The translations under genes and the position numbers were made by a program. Under the pieces are notes generated by a model. It was not told where the DNA came from and ran no database searches. It was given only the letters and a program-made list of their open reading frames with translations. A stretch of 64,000 bases of DNA from Pohlia nutans (Eukaryota > Streptophyta > Bryopsida > Bryales > Mniaceae). The DNA is taken from the NCBI GenBank assembly GCA_022496805.1, contig CM040085.1:15901811-15965810 (forward strand), written 5' to 3'. This document shows positions 1 through 13,100 of the stretch, piece after piece. Positions within the stretch are counted from its first letter, which is position 1. Every line of letters starts with the position of its first letter.

Positions 1-1105
1 TATCCCGAAGATCCACACTACCATCTCTCTCTCAAAGCCGCTCCGTCTCCCAACGCACCACATTGTGTAGCTTCTGCTGCAGATTGGTTTCCGATTTGTA
101 CCACTCGTCGGTTATTTTTATTTCTTCCCGATCTTGTTTTTTGGGACAGGATTTCAAGAGACGCTGCTTGCTGGAGGTCCATCAGACTGTGTCTTCTTTT
201 GTTCGTGCACTGTGATTGTAATTGGATCTTGCATAAGCGAGCCCGAATTTTTTCTTCCTCGGTTCATTCTTCAGGCGTTCAATCCTGACTAGGCAAGTGT
301 GCGATTAGGGAGCAGAGTGTGAGATCATCACAAACTCCAAGACGTCATTTCTTTCGCAGATCGTTTCGTTTCCAGGATCCGGTCAAAACCGTGACTCCAA
401 CTGGCCTTGACAAGTTTAGGGTTTCCTATTGTTGGTTAATTCAATAGAGTGTGTCTGCGATAGTGTCCAATCCTCCCAGGATTGGAATCGAAAGGCGTAC
501 TAATCCGAGAGGAAATCTAGATCTACCTGTATGTGATCAATCTTGCCTGTATCGTTTCCTTGCTGTTGTTTCTGTTTGTGGATCTAGTGCATACACTTAA
601 TTCACATCTGGCTAGAGGATTTCTCTTGCACGATTCTAACAATTTCTTTGAATACGAAGCTTTAGTACCATATTGTAATATCGCAATATCATTCTGTTCT
701 ACGGTTGCTCTCATTTATTTTTTGTTTCTTGAGCAACGGTTGCACTCATTCAAGCATCTGCCAATTTTCTATCCGTCCAGGTCAGTTTGCTTCCCGGTAA
801 TTGTCACACTAAATTTTTGCTCTTGTCGTTGAATTCTGTTGGTCTAGTTTTTTGTGCTATTTCATCGTGTATGCTCCGATAGATGTTTCCGAAAATTCAG
901 TCTGTACACGAGAATTGAATTCTCGCAATATATTCATATATTTGATCCATCGCGATCCGTTCGACACTAGGTGAGAATTGAAACTCATCCTGGTCTTGAC
1001 AAGATTAGGGTTTCGTATAGTTGATTCATTTAACAAAGAGCAGGTTGATTACTGTTATTGTGTAGTTGTTGCGTGTGTTTTTGCTTGTTGTAAAATCTTC
1101 GCAGG
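1..1105 (+). promoter_or_regulatory. Promoter / 5' leader region of the giant repeat gene
   Basis: No convincing coding exon is visible here. The stretch has a pyrimidine-rich start (about 22-52) and two telo-box motifs, TAGGGTTT at 417-424 and 1006-1013. Each telo-box sits in a related segment (about 403-447 and 992-1036), which looks like an old direct duplication. The first coding exon is preceded directly by an acceptor-like sequence ending in CAG at about 1104, so at least one intron in the 5' UTR is likely; donor candidates include about 781 (CCAG then GTCAGT) and about 971 (CTAG then GTGAGA). The transcription start cannot be placed. Telo-boxes are known in plants from promoters of translation-related and other genes expressed in dividing cells; their role here is inference. 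Confidence 0.45.
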
Positions 1106-4100
1106 ATGGGGAAAGGAGCCGGCAAAGGAGGAGGCAAATGTGCGAGCCGAGAACGATTCGCACCCTCATTGCGCACTCCTAGACTTCCTGCGCCCCGCCA
1201 TTCTGATTCGTACAAGCCCGCGGAAACATCCAGGCAGGCTGGCCGAGTGGGAGAGTCCTCTCAACCTAGCATCCGGGAGCCGTTCCTCCCCAAGGTACGT
1301 CACATGATAAATCCATACTTAAATACTGTCAATCACTAATTCAAGTGTTTCAATGAATGTCACTTCAAAACATATCGTAGCCAAGTTCTCAAATGCGCAA
1401 TGACGCAAATAACATTATGATCAGCTTTACACGATTGTAATTTTCATAAAGTCCTCGGAATGGATTATCTCCCTTCACAACTAAATTCTTTCACAGCTTT
1501 ACACGAATGTGATGTGCCAAGTCTTGGAGATCATGATGCCATTATCAGAATGTACTCATAGGTTAGCAGTTCTGGTAGTGATACAGACTGTTTAAGAATT
1601 TAAGTCTTGTCGGATACAGTATAGGCTGTCGTCACGAAAAATCAAAGAATCATGACTGTGATTAGGTCATTCTCATGATTGTTCATATTCATAAAGTCTA
1701 GGAATGGGATCGCTCCCTTCACAATTAGATTATTCACAGCTTTACACGAATGTAATATCCCAAGTCTTGCAGATCATGATGCCATTATCAGAATATTCTC
1801 ATAGGTTAGCAGTTCTGGTAGTGATCAGTCGATATGGTAAATTTAAGAATATAAGACTTGTCGGATACAGTATGGCTGTTTCACGAAAAATCAAAGATTC
1901 ATAACTATTATTAGGTCTCATGATTGTGACTTGATCATGATCATGTTCCAAAGAGCCCAGCTCAACTTGAATGTGAATTGATTTCATCGCAGAGAGTGGA
2001 GTCCTCCAAGCCTACCTTTAAGTCTTGTCAGATATCGGCTGTCGTCACGAAAAATCAAAGAATTATGACTGTGATTAGATCGTTCTCACGATTGTGAATT
2101 GATAATGATTGTCTTAACGACATTTGATGCAAAAAGCTCAGCTCAACTTGAATATGAATTGATTTCATCGCAGAGAGTGGAGTCCTCCAAGTCTACCGAA
2201 AAGGACCCATTGAAGGAAGAAGATGATGACCTGGATACGGATGTCATATTTGACCAGCAAGACACGGAATCCGAATCCCGACGCCTGCTACTGGAACGCC
2301 CACCCAGCTCCCACAGGAAGTCTGCGTTGAGTGCACGTGCACCCAAAAACGAAGGACAAAGCAATGCTGCAATGCCACTCGCTGTGCAGGAGGGTACAAC
2401 GAACATATCCAGGCCTGATTCCTCTGGCAGTACAATCATATTTCATGACGAAGAAGCATCTGAAGAATCGCTCCCCATTTCCACTCTATCCAGCACTGAA
2501 CGTGACATCAAGCCTCAACAGCTGTCACAGAGACAAGATATTCAAGCCGACGCTGCACCTCTAGGTAACAACCCTTTCAATCCTTACACTCAATCTCTCT
2601 CATTACCGCATAATTAGGATGCATTTCCAATACCTTTCCTGACTGCAACAACCTTATGCACTTCAACTAACTTATGCACTTCAACCTTCTGCACTTCAAA
2701 AACATATATATTCACACAGAAATACTAAACTTTCTTGAAAACAGAAGACACTCGAAAACTTGACGCCGCCCCATTCACATCTACGGGGCAGAGCAACGAA
2801 GTTAGCCAGAGAGCATTGCCTTTACTTGCACATCCCCCGTCTCAAGAACCGGAACCCCTCACTGAGATCAAGGGAGAACAAGAGACAACACCGACGGCAA
2901 GCTCACAAATACCCACAACTATCAGAATAGCACACGCATCTCCAGGTCACCAAACGCCCCCTAATTTGAGGACCCTAGCGGATAGTTTGGAGACCACAAC
3001 CGCAACAGAACAAGTATCTGATGAAAGTGACTTACCAACTCTTCGGTCCTCAGATACGGCTCAACCTCAAGATGGTGCACTGCCTCAATCAGGGATCCCA
3101 GTTGCTGCGTTGTCAGCAATTACTTCGAAAAGCCCTGAAACATCAATGCAGCACAAGCAAAAAGATATCCTAGAACCAGAGGTCCAGCACACGGAAGTAG
3201 ACACGACTCCATCCTCCGAATCTATCATGGCACTTGGAACACGCAGCTATGTTGAAGAAGCCTCCGTGAATGTCCACACCGACGATATCGACTTTGAAGA
3301 ACCCAGGGCTGTAGAACATCATCCATTCAATTACCCAAACCAAGACCTGACTGGAAACGACCCAGACACAAGTCTCCAACACCCTGTTCCCTTAATCACA
3401 AGCCTTGAAAAAAACAAGCGGTCAGAACAGGAGCTCCCTCCACTCCACGCTACTCAGCTGATTGACGACAAAGCCAAGCTGGCAATTGCAGTGGAGAAGG
3501 TGCCGCCGGTTGATCAGGAGCCTGAATCAACCCCAAGGGAGGCCTTGGTTAACCAGGAGGTTGCTGCTCCGGTGGCGGAGCCTGAGGCTGCACCGGAGGA
3601 GGAAGTGGCGACGCGGGATTTCGAGTTGCCGGTGGAGGACAAGGAGGAAGAGGTGGCTGCTCCGGCGGAGGAGGCCGCCCCGGTGGCTGCGGAGGCACCT
3701 GAAGCTCCTGCAGTTGAGGAGGAGAAGGTTGCTGAGGCGGCACCCGAGGTGGCGGAGGAGGAGGCACCCGCCCCGGCTGCCCCAGTTGTAGAGGAGGAGG
3801 CGGCTCCGGAGGCTGCCCCGGCGGTTGAGGAGGAAGCCAAGGAGGAGGCACCCGCAGCGGTGGAGGAGGCCCCAGTGGCTTTGGCTGCGGCGGAGGAGTC
3901 CCGGGCTGTTGAGGAGGCTGCCCCTGCCCCGGTGGCTGAGGAAGAAGAGAAGGAGGCCCCGGTTGCGGAGGAGGTTGCTGCCCCGGTGGCGGAGCCTGAG
4001 GCTGCACCGGAGGAGGAAGTGGCGACGCGGGATTTCGAGTTGCCGGTGGAGGACAAGGAGGAAGAGGTGGCTGCTCCGGCTGAGGAGGCCGCCCCGGTGG

Positions 4101-7100
4101 CTGCGGAGGCACCTGAAGCTCCTGCAGTTGAGGAGGAGAAGGTTGCTGAGGCGGCACCCGAGGTGGCGGAGGAGGAGGCACCCGCCCCGGCTGCCCCAGT
4201 TGTAGAGGAGGAGGCGGCTCCGGAGGCTGCCCCGGCGGTTGAGGAGGAAGCCAAGGAGGAGGCACCCGCAGCGGTGGAGGAGGCCCCAGTGGCTTTGGCT
4301 GCGGCGGAGGAGTCCCGGGCTGTTGAGGAGGCTGCCCCTGCCCCGGTGGCTGAGGAAGAAGAGAAGGAGGCCCCGGTTGCGGAGGAGGTTGCTGCCCCGG
4401 TGGCGGAGCCTGAGGCTGCACCGGAGGAGGAAGTGGCGACGCGGGATTTCGAGTTGCCGGTGGAGGACAAGGAGGAAGAGGTGGCTGCTCCGGCGGAGGA
4501 GGCCGCCCCGGTGGCTGCGGAGGCACCTGAAGCTCCTGCAGTTGAGGAGGAGAAGGTTGCTGAGGCGGCACCCGAGGTGGCGGAGGAGGAGGCACCCGCC
4601 CCGGCTGCCCCAGTTGTAGAGGAGGAGGCGGCTCCGGAGGCTGCCCCGGCGGTTGAGGAGGAAGCCAAGGAGGAGGCACCCGCAGCGGTGGAGGAGGCCC
4701 CAGTGGCTTTGGCTGCGGCGGAGGAGTCCCGGGCTGTTGAGGAGGCTGCCCCTGCCCCGGTGGCAGAGGAAGAAGAGAAGGAGGCCCCGGTTGCGGAGGA
4801 GGTTGCTGCCCCGGTGGCGGAGCCTGAGGCTGCACCGGAGGAGGAAGTGGCGACGCGGGATTTCGAGTTGCCGGTGGAGGACAAGGAGGAAGAGGTGGCT
4901 GCTCCGGCCGAGGAGGCCGCCCCGGTGGCTGCGGAGGCACCTGAAGCTCCTGCAGTTGAGGAGGAGAAGGTTGCTGAGGCGGCACCCGAGGTGGCGGAGG
5001 AGGAGGCACCCGCCCCGGCTGCCCCAGTTGTAGAGGAGGAGGCGGCTCCGGAGGCTGCCCCGGCGGTTGAGGAGGAAGCCAAGGAGGAGGCACCCGCAGC
5101 GGTGGAGGAGGCCCCAGTGGCTTTGGCTGCGGCGGAGGAGTCCCGGGCTGTTGAGGAGGCTGCCCCTGCCCCGGTGGCAGAGGAAGAAGAGAAGGAGGCC
5201 CCGGTTGCGGAGGAGGTTGCTCCCCCGGTGGCGGAGCCTGAGGCTGCACCGGAGGTGGAAGTGGCGACGCGGGATTTGGAGTTGCCCGTGGAGGACACGG
5301 AGGAAGAGGTGGCTGCTCCGGCTGAGGAGGCCGCCCCGGTGGCTGCGGAGGCACCTGAAGCTCCTGCAGTTGAGGAGGAGAAGGTTGCTGAGGCGGCACC
5401 CGAGGTGGCGGAGGAGGAGGCACCCGCCCCGGCTGCCCCAGTTGTAGAGGAGGAGGCGGCTCCGGAGGCTGCCCCGGCGGTTGAGGAGGAAGCCAAGGAG
5501 GAGGCACCCGCAGCGGTGGAGGAGGCCCCAGTGGCTTTGGCTGCGGCGGAGGAGTCCCGGGCTGTTGAGGAGGCTGCCCCTGCCCCGGTGGCTGAGGAAG
5601 AAGAGAAGGAGGCCCCGGTTGCGGAGGAGGTTGCTGCCCCGGTGGCGGAGCCTGAGGCTGCACCGGAGGAGGAAGTGGCGACGCGGGATTTCGAGTTGCC
5701 GGTGGAGGACAAGGAGGAAGAGGTGGCTGCTCCGGCGGAGGAGGCCGCCCCGGTGGCTGCGGAGGCACCTGAAGCTCCTGCAGTTGAGGAGGAGAAGGTT
5801 GCTGAGGCGGCACCCGAGGTGGCGGAGGAGGAGGCACCCGCCCCGGCTGCCCCAGTTGTAGAGGAGGAGGCGGCTCCGGAGGCTGCCCCGGCGGTTGAGG
5901 AGGAAGCCAAGGAGGAGGCACCCGCAGCGGTGGAGGAGGCCCCAGTGGCTTTGGCTGCGGCGGAGGAGTCCCGGGCTGTTGAGGAGGCTGCCCCTGCCCC
6001 GGTGGCTGAGGAAGAAGAGAAGGAGGCCCCGGTTGCGGAGGAGGTTGCTGCCCCGGTGGCGGAGCCTGAGGCTGCACCGGAGGAGGAAGTGGCGACGCGG
6101 GATTTCGAGTTGCCGGTGGAGGACAAGGAGGAAGAGGTGGCTGCTCCGGCGGAGGAGGCCGCCCCGGTGGCTGCGGAGGCACCTGAAGCTCCTGCAGTTG
6201 AGGAGGAGAAGGTTGCTGAGGCGGCACCCGAGGTGGCGGAGGAGGAGGCACCCGCCCCGGCTGCCCCAGTTGTAGAGGAGGAGGCGGCTCCGGAGGCTGC
6301 CCCGGCGGTTGAGGAGGAAGCCAAGGAGGAGGCACCCGCAGCGGTGGAGGAGGCCCCAGTGGCTTTGGCTGCGGCGGAGGAGTCCCGGGCTGTTGAGGAG
6401 GCTGCCCCTGCCCCGGTGGCTGAGGAAGAAGAGAAGGAGGCCCCGGTTGCGGAGGAGGTTGCTGCCCCGGTGGCGGAGCCTGAGGCTGCACCGGAGGAGG
6501 AAGTGGCGACGCGGGATTTCGAGTTGCCGGTGGAGGACAAGGAGGAAGAGGTGGCTGCTCCGGCGGAGGAGGCCGCCCCGGTGGCTGCGGAGGCACCTGA
6601 AGCTCCTGCAGTTGAGGAGGAGAAGGTTGCTGAGGCGGCACCCGAGGTGGCGGAGGAGGAGGCACCCGCCCCGGCTGCCCCAGTTGTAGAGGAGGAGGCG
6701 GCTCCGGAGGCTGCCCCGGCGGTTGAGGAGGAAGCCAAGGAGGAGGCACCCGCAGCGGTGGAGGAGGCCCCAGTGGCTTTGGCTGCGGCGGAGGAGTCCC
6801 GGGCTGTTGAGGAGGCTGCCCCTGCCCCGGTGGCAGAGGAAGAAGAGAAGGAGGCCCCGGTTGCGGAGGAGGTTGCTGCCCCGGTGGCGGAGCCTGAGGC
6901 TGCACCGGAGGTGGAAGTGGCGACGCGGGATTTCGAGTTGCCGGTGGAGGACAAGGAGGAAGAGGTGGCTGCTCCGGCTGAGGAGGCCGCCCCGGTGGCT
7001 GCGGAGGCACCTGAAGCTCCTGCAGTTGAGGAGGAGAAGGTTGCTGAGGCGGCACCCGAGGTGGCGGAGGAGGAGGCACCCGCCCCGGCTGCCCCAGTTG

Positions 7101-10100
7101 TAGAGGAGGAGGCGGCTCCGGAGGCTGCCCCGGCGGTTGAGGAGGAAGCCAAGGAGGAGGCACCCGCAGCGGTGGAGGAGGCCCCAGTGGCTTTGGCTGC
7201 GGCGGAGGAGTCCCGGGCTGTTGAGGAGGCTGCCCCTGCCCCGGTGGCTGAGGAAGAAGAGAAGGAGGCCCCGGTTGCGGAGGAGGTTGCTGCCCCGGTG
7301 GCGGAGCCTGAGGCTGCACCGGAGGAGGAAGTGGCGACGCGGGATTTCGAGTTGCCGGTGGAGGACAAGGAGGAAGAGGTGGCTGCTCCGGCGGAGGAGG
7401 CCGCCCCGGTGGCTGCGGAGGCACCTGAAGCTCCTGCAGTTGAGGAGGAGAAGGTTGCTGAGGCGGCACCCGAGGTGGCGGAGGAGGAGGCACCCGCCCC
7501 GGCTGCCCCAGTTGTAGAGGAGGAGGCGGCTCCGGAGGCTGCCCCGGCGGTTGAGGAGGAAGCCAAGGAGGAGGCACCCGCAGCGGTGGAGGAGGCCCCA
7601 GTGGCTTTGGCTGCGGCGGAGGAGTCCCGGGCTGTTGAGGAGGCTGCCCCTGCCCCGGTGGCTGAGGAAGAAGAGAAGGAGGCCCCGGTTGCGGAGGAGG
7701 TTGCTGCCCCGGTGGCGGAGCCTGAGGCTGCACCGGAGGAGGAAGTGGCGACGCGGGATTTCGAGTTGCCGGTGGAGGACAAGGAGGAAGAGGTGGCTGC
7801 TCCGGCGGAGGAGTCTGCCCCGGCGGCTGAGGAGGAAGCCAAGGAGGAGGCACCCGCAGCGGTGGAGGAGGCCCCAGTGGCTTTGGCTGCGGCGGAGGAG
7901 TCCCGGGCTGTTGAGGAGGCTGCCCCTGCCCCGGTGGCTGAGGAAGAAGAGAAGGAGGCCCCGGTTGCGGAGGAGGTTGCTGCCCCGGTGGCGGAGCCTG
8001 AGGCTGCACCGGAGGAGGAAGTGGCGACGCGGGATTTCGAGTTGCCGGTGGAGGACAAGGAGGAAGAGGTGGCTGCTCCGGCGGAGGAGGCCGCCCCGGT
8101 GGCTGCGGAGGCACCTGAAGCTCCTGCAGTTGAGGAGGAGAAGGTTGCTGAGGCGGCACCCGAGGTGGCGGAGGAGGAGGCACCCGCCCCGGCTGCCCCA
8201 GTTGTAGAGGAGGAGGCGGCTCCGGAGGCTGCCCCGGCGGTTGAGGAGGAAGCCAAGGAGGAGGCACCCGCAGCGGTGGAGGAGGCCCCAGTGGCTTTGG
8301 CTGCGGCGGAGGAGTCCCGGGCTGTTGAGGAGGCTGCCCCTGCCCCGGTGGCAGAGGAAGAAGAGAAGGAGGCCCCGGTTGCGGAGGAGGTTGCTCCCCC
8401 GGTGGCGGAGCCTGAGGCAGCACCGGAGGTGGAAGTGGCGACGCGGGATTTCGAGTTGCCCGTGGAGGACACGGAGGAAGAGGTGGCTGCTCCGGCTGAG
8501 GAGGCCGCCCCGGTGGCTGCGGAGGCACCTGAAGCTCCTGCAGTTGAGGAGGAGAAGGTTGCTGAGGCGGCACCCGAGGTGGCGGAGGAGGAGGCACCCG
8601 CCCCGGCTGCCCCAGTTGTAGAGGAGGAGGCGGCTCCGGAGGCTGCCCCGGCGGTTGAGGAGGAAGCCAAGGAGGAGGCACCCGCAGCGGTGGAGGAGGC
8701 CCCAGTGGCTTTGGCTGCGGCGGAGGAGTCCCGGGCTGTTGAGGAGGCTGCCCCTGCCCCGGTGGCTGAGGAAGAAGAGAAGGAGGCCCCGGTTGCGGAG
8801 GAGGTTGCTGCCCCGGTGGCGGAGCCTGAGGCTGCACCGGAGGAGGAAGTGGCGACGCGGGATTTCGAGTTGCCGGTGGAGGACAAGGAGGAAGAGGTGG
8901 CTGCTCCGGCGGAGGAGGCCGCCCCGGTGGCTGCGGAGGCACCTGAAGCTCCTGCAGTTGAGGAGGAGAAGGTTGCTGAGGCGGCACCCGAGGTGGCGGA
9001 GGAGGAGGCACCCGCCCCGGCTGCCCCAGTTGTAGAGGAGGAGGCGGCTCCGGAGGCTGCCCCGGCGGTTGAGGAGGAAGCCAAGGAGGAGGCACCCGCA
9101 GCGGTGGAGGAGGCCCCAGTGGCTTTGGCTGCGGCGGAGGAGTCCCGGGCTGTTGAGGAGGCTGCCCCTGCCCCGGTGGCTGAGGAAGAAGAGAAGGAGG
9201 CCCCGGTTGCGGAGGAGGTTGCTGCCCCGGTGGCGGAGCCTGAGGCTGCACCGGAGGAGGAAGTGGCGACGCGGGATTTCGAGTTGCCGGTGGAGGACAA
9301 GGAGGAAGAGGTGGCTGCTCCGGCGGAGGAGGCCGCCCCGGTGGCTGCGGAGGCACCTGAAGCTCCTGCAGTTGAGGAGGAGAAGGTTGCTGAGGCGGCA
9401 CCCGAGGTGGCGGAGGAGGAGGCACCCGCCCCGGCTGCCCCAGTTGTAGAGGAGGAGGCGGCTCCGGAGGCTGCCCCGGCGGTTGAGGAGGAAGCCAAGG
9501 AGGAGGCACCCGCAGCGGTGGAGGAGGCCCCAGTGGCTTTGGCTGCGGCGGAGGAGTCCCGGGCTGTTGAGGAGGCTGCCCCTGCCCCGGTGGCAGAGGA
9601 AGAAGAGAAGGAGGCCCCGGTTGCGGAGGAGGTTGCTGCCCCGGTGGCGGAGCCTGAGGCTGCACCGGAGGTGGAAGTGGCGACGCGGGATTTCGAGTTG
9701 CCCGTGGAGGACAAGGAGGAAGAGGTGGCTGCTCCGGCGGAGGAGGCCGCCCCGGTGGCTGCGGAGGCACCTGAAGCTCCTGCAGTTGAGGAGGAGAAGG
9801 TTGCTGAGGCGGCACCCGAGGTGGCGGAGGAGGAGGCACCCGCCCCGGCTGCCCCAGTTGTAGAGGAGGAGGCGGCTCCGGAGGCTGCCCCGGCGGTTGA
9901 GGAGGAAGCCAAGGAGGAGGCACCCGCAGCGGTGGAGGAGGCCCCAGTGGCTTTGGCTGCGGCGGAGGAGTCCCGGGCTGTTGAGGAGGCTGCCCCTGCC
10001 CCGGTGGCTGAGGAAGAAGAGAAGGAGGCCCCGGTTGCGGAGGAGGTTGCTGCCCCGGTGGCGGAGCCTGAGGCTGCACCGGAGGAGGAAGTGGCGACGC

Positions 10101-13100
10101 GGGATTTCGAGTTGCCGGTGGAGGACAAGGAGGAAGAGGTGGCTGCTCCGGCGGAGGAGGCCGCCCCGGTGGCTGCGGAGGCACCTGAAGCTCCTGCAGT
10201 TGAGGAGGAGAAGGTTGCTGAGGCGGCACCCGAGGTGGCGGAGGAGGAGGCACCCGCCCCGGCTGCCCCAGTTGTAGAGGAGGAGGCGGCTCCGGAGGCT
10301 GCCCCGGCGGTTGAGGAGGAAGCCAAGGAGGAGGCACCCGCAGCGGTGGAGGAGGCCCCAGTGGCTTTGGCTGCGGCGGAGGAGTCCCGGGCTGTTGAGG
10401 AGGCTGCCCCTGCCCCGGTGGCAGAGGAAGAAGAGAAGGAGGCCCCGGTTGCGGAGGAGGTTGCTGCCCCGGTGGCGGAGCCTGAGGCTGCACCGGAGGT
10501 GGAAGTGGCGACGCGGGATTTCGAGTTGCCGGTGGAGGACAAGGAGGAAGAGGTGGCTGCTCCGGCTGAGGAGGCCGCCCCGGTGGCTGCGGAGGCACCT
10601 GAAGCTCCTGCAGTTGAGGAGGAGAAGGTTGCTGAGGCGGCACCCGAGGTGGCGGAGGAGGAGGCACCCGCCCCGGCTGCCCCAGTTGTAGAGGAGGAGG
10701 CGGCTCCGGAGGCTGCCCCGGCGGTTGAGGAGGAAGCCAAGGAGGAGGCACCCGCAGCGGTGGAGGAGGCCCCAGTGGCTTTGGCTGCGGCGGAGGAGTC
10801 CCGGGCTGTTGAGGAGGCTGCCCCTGCCCCGGTGGCTGAGGAAGAAGAGAAGGAGGCCCGGGTTGCGGAGGAGGTTGCTGCCCCGGTGGCGGAGCCTGAG
10901 GCTGCACCGGAGGAGGAAGTGGCGACGCGGGATTTCGAGTTGCCGGTGGAGGACAAGGAGGAAGAGGTGGCTGCTCCGGCGGAGGAGGCCGCCCCGGTGG
11001 CTGCGGAGGCACCTGAAGCTCCTGCAGTTGAGGAGGAGAAGGTTGCTGAGGCGGCACCCGAGGTGGCGGAGGAGGAGGCACCCGCCCCGGCTGCCCCAGT
11101 TGTAGAGGAGGAGGCGGCTCCGGAGGCTGCCCCGGCGGTTGAGGAGGAAGCCAAGGAGGAGGCACCCGCAGCGGTGGAGGAGGCCCCAGTGGCTTTGGCT
11201 GCGGCGGAGGAGTCCCGGGCTGTTGAGGAGGCTGCCCCTGCCCCGGTGGCTGAGGAAGAAGAGAAGGAGGCCCCGGTTGCGGAGGAGGTTGCTGCCCCGG
11301 TGGCGGAGCCTGAGGCTGCACCGGAGGAGGAAGTGGCGACGCGGGATTTCGAGTTGCCGGTGGAGGACAAGGAGGAAGAGGTGGCTGCTCCGGCGGAGGA
11401 GGCCGCCCCGGTGGCTGCGGAGGCACCTGAAGCTCCTGCAGTTGAGGAGGAGAAGGTTGCTGAGGCGGCACCCGAGGTGGCGGAGGAGGAGGCACCCGCC
11501 CCGGCTGCCCCAGTTGTAGAGGAGGAGGCGGCTCCGGAGGCTGCCCCGGCGGTTGAGGAGGAAGCCAAGGAGGAGGCACCCGCAGCGGTGGAGGAGGCCC
11601 CAGTGGCTTTGGCTGCGGCGGAGGAGTCCCGGGCTGTTGAGGAGGCTGCCCCTGCCCCGGTGGCTGAGGAAGAAGAGAAGGAGGCCCCGGTTGCGGAGGA
11701 GGTTGCTGCCCCGGTGGCGGAGCCTGAGGCTGCACCGGAGGAGGAAGTGGCGACGCGGGATTTCGAGTTGCCGGTGGAGGACAAGGAGGAAGAGGTGGCT
11801 GCTCCGGCGGAGGAGTCTGCCCCGGCGGCTGAGGAGGAAGCCAAGGAGGAGGCACCCGCAGCGGTGGAGGAGGCCCCAGTGGCTTTGGCTGCGGCGGAGG
11901 AGTCCCGGGCTGTTGAGGAGGCTGCCCCTGCCCCGGTGGCTGAGGAAGAAGAGAAGGAGGCCCCGGTTGCGGAGGAGGTTGCTGCCCCGGTGGCGGAGCC
12001 TGAGGCTGCACCGGAGGAGGAAGTGGCGACGCGGGATTTCGAGTTGCCGGTGGAGGACAAGGAGGAAGAGGTGGCTGCTCCGGCGGAGGAGGCCGCCCCG
12101 GTGGCTGCGGAGGCACCTGAAGCTCCTGCAGTTGAGGAGGAGAAGGTTGCTGAGGCGGCACCCGAGGTGGCGGAGGAGGAGGCACCCGCCCCGGCTGCCC
12201 CAGTTGTAGAGGAGGAGGCGGCTCCGGAGGCTGCCCCGGCGGTTGAGGAGGAAGCCAAGGAGGAGGCACCCGCAGCGGTGGAGGAGGCCCCAGTGGCTTT
12301 GGCTGCGGCGGAGGAGTCCCGGGCTGTTGAGGAGGCTGCCCCTGCCCCGGTGGCAGAGGAAGAAGAGAAGGAGGCCCCGGTTGCGGAGGAGGTTGCTCCC
12401 CCGGTGGCGGAGCCTGAGGCAGCACCGGAGGTGGAAGTGGCGACGCGGGATTTCGAGTTGCCCGTGGAGGACACGGAGGAAGAGGTGGCTGCTCCGGCTG
12501 AGGAGGCCGCCCCGGTGGCTGCGGAGGCACCTGAAGCTCCTGCAGTTGAGGAGGAGAAGGTTGCTGAGGCGGCACCCGAGGTGGCGGAGGAGGAGGCACC
12601 CGCCCCGGCTGCCCCAGTTGTAGAGGAGGAGGCGGCTCCGGAGGCTGCCCCGGCGGTTGAGGAGGAAGCCAAGGAGGAGGCACCCGCAGCGGTGGAGGAG
12701 GCCCCAGTGGCTTTGGCTGCGGCGGAGGAGTCCCGGGCTGTTGAGGAGGCTGCCCCTGCCCCGGTGGCTGAGGAAGAAGAGAAGGAGGCCCCGGTTGCGG
12801 AGGAGGTTGCTGCCCCGGTGGCGGAGCCTGAGGCTGCACCGGAGGAGGAAGTGGCGACGCGGGATTTCGAGTTGCCGGTGGAGGACAAGGAGGAAGAGGT
12901 GGCTGCTCCGGCCGAGGAGGCCGCCCCGGTGGCTGCGGAGGCACCTGAAGCTCCTGCAGTTGAGGAGGAGAAGGTTGCTGAGGCGGCACCCGAGGTGGCG
13001 GAGGAGGAGGCACCCGCCCCGGCTGCCCCAGTTGTAGAGGAGGAGGCGGCTCCGGAGGCTGCCCCGGCGGTTGAGGAGGAAGCCAAGGAGGAGGCACCCG

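Noticed and set aside
1106..1141. N-myristoylation signal at MGKGAGK
   Set aside because: Gly2 is present, but position 6 is Gly rather than Ser/Thr and the context is only partly favourable. Too weak to annotate.
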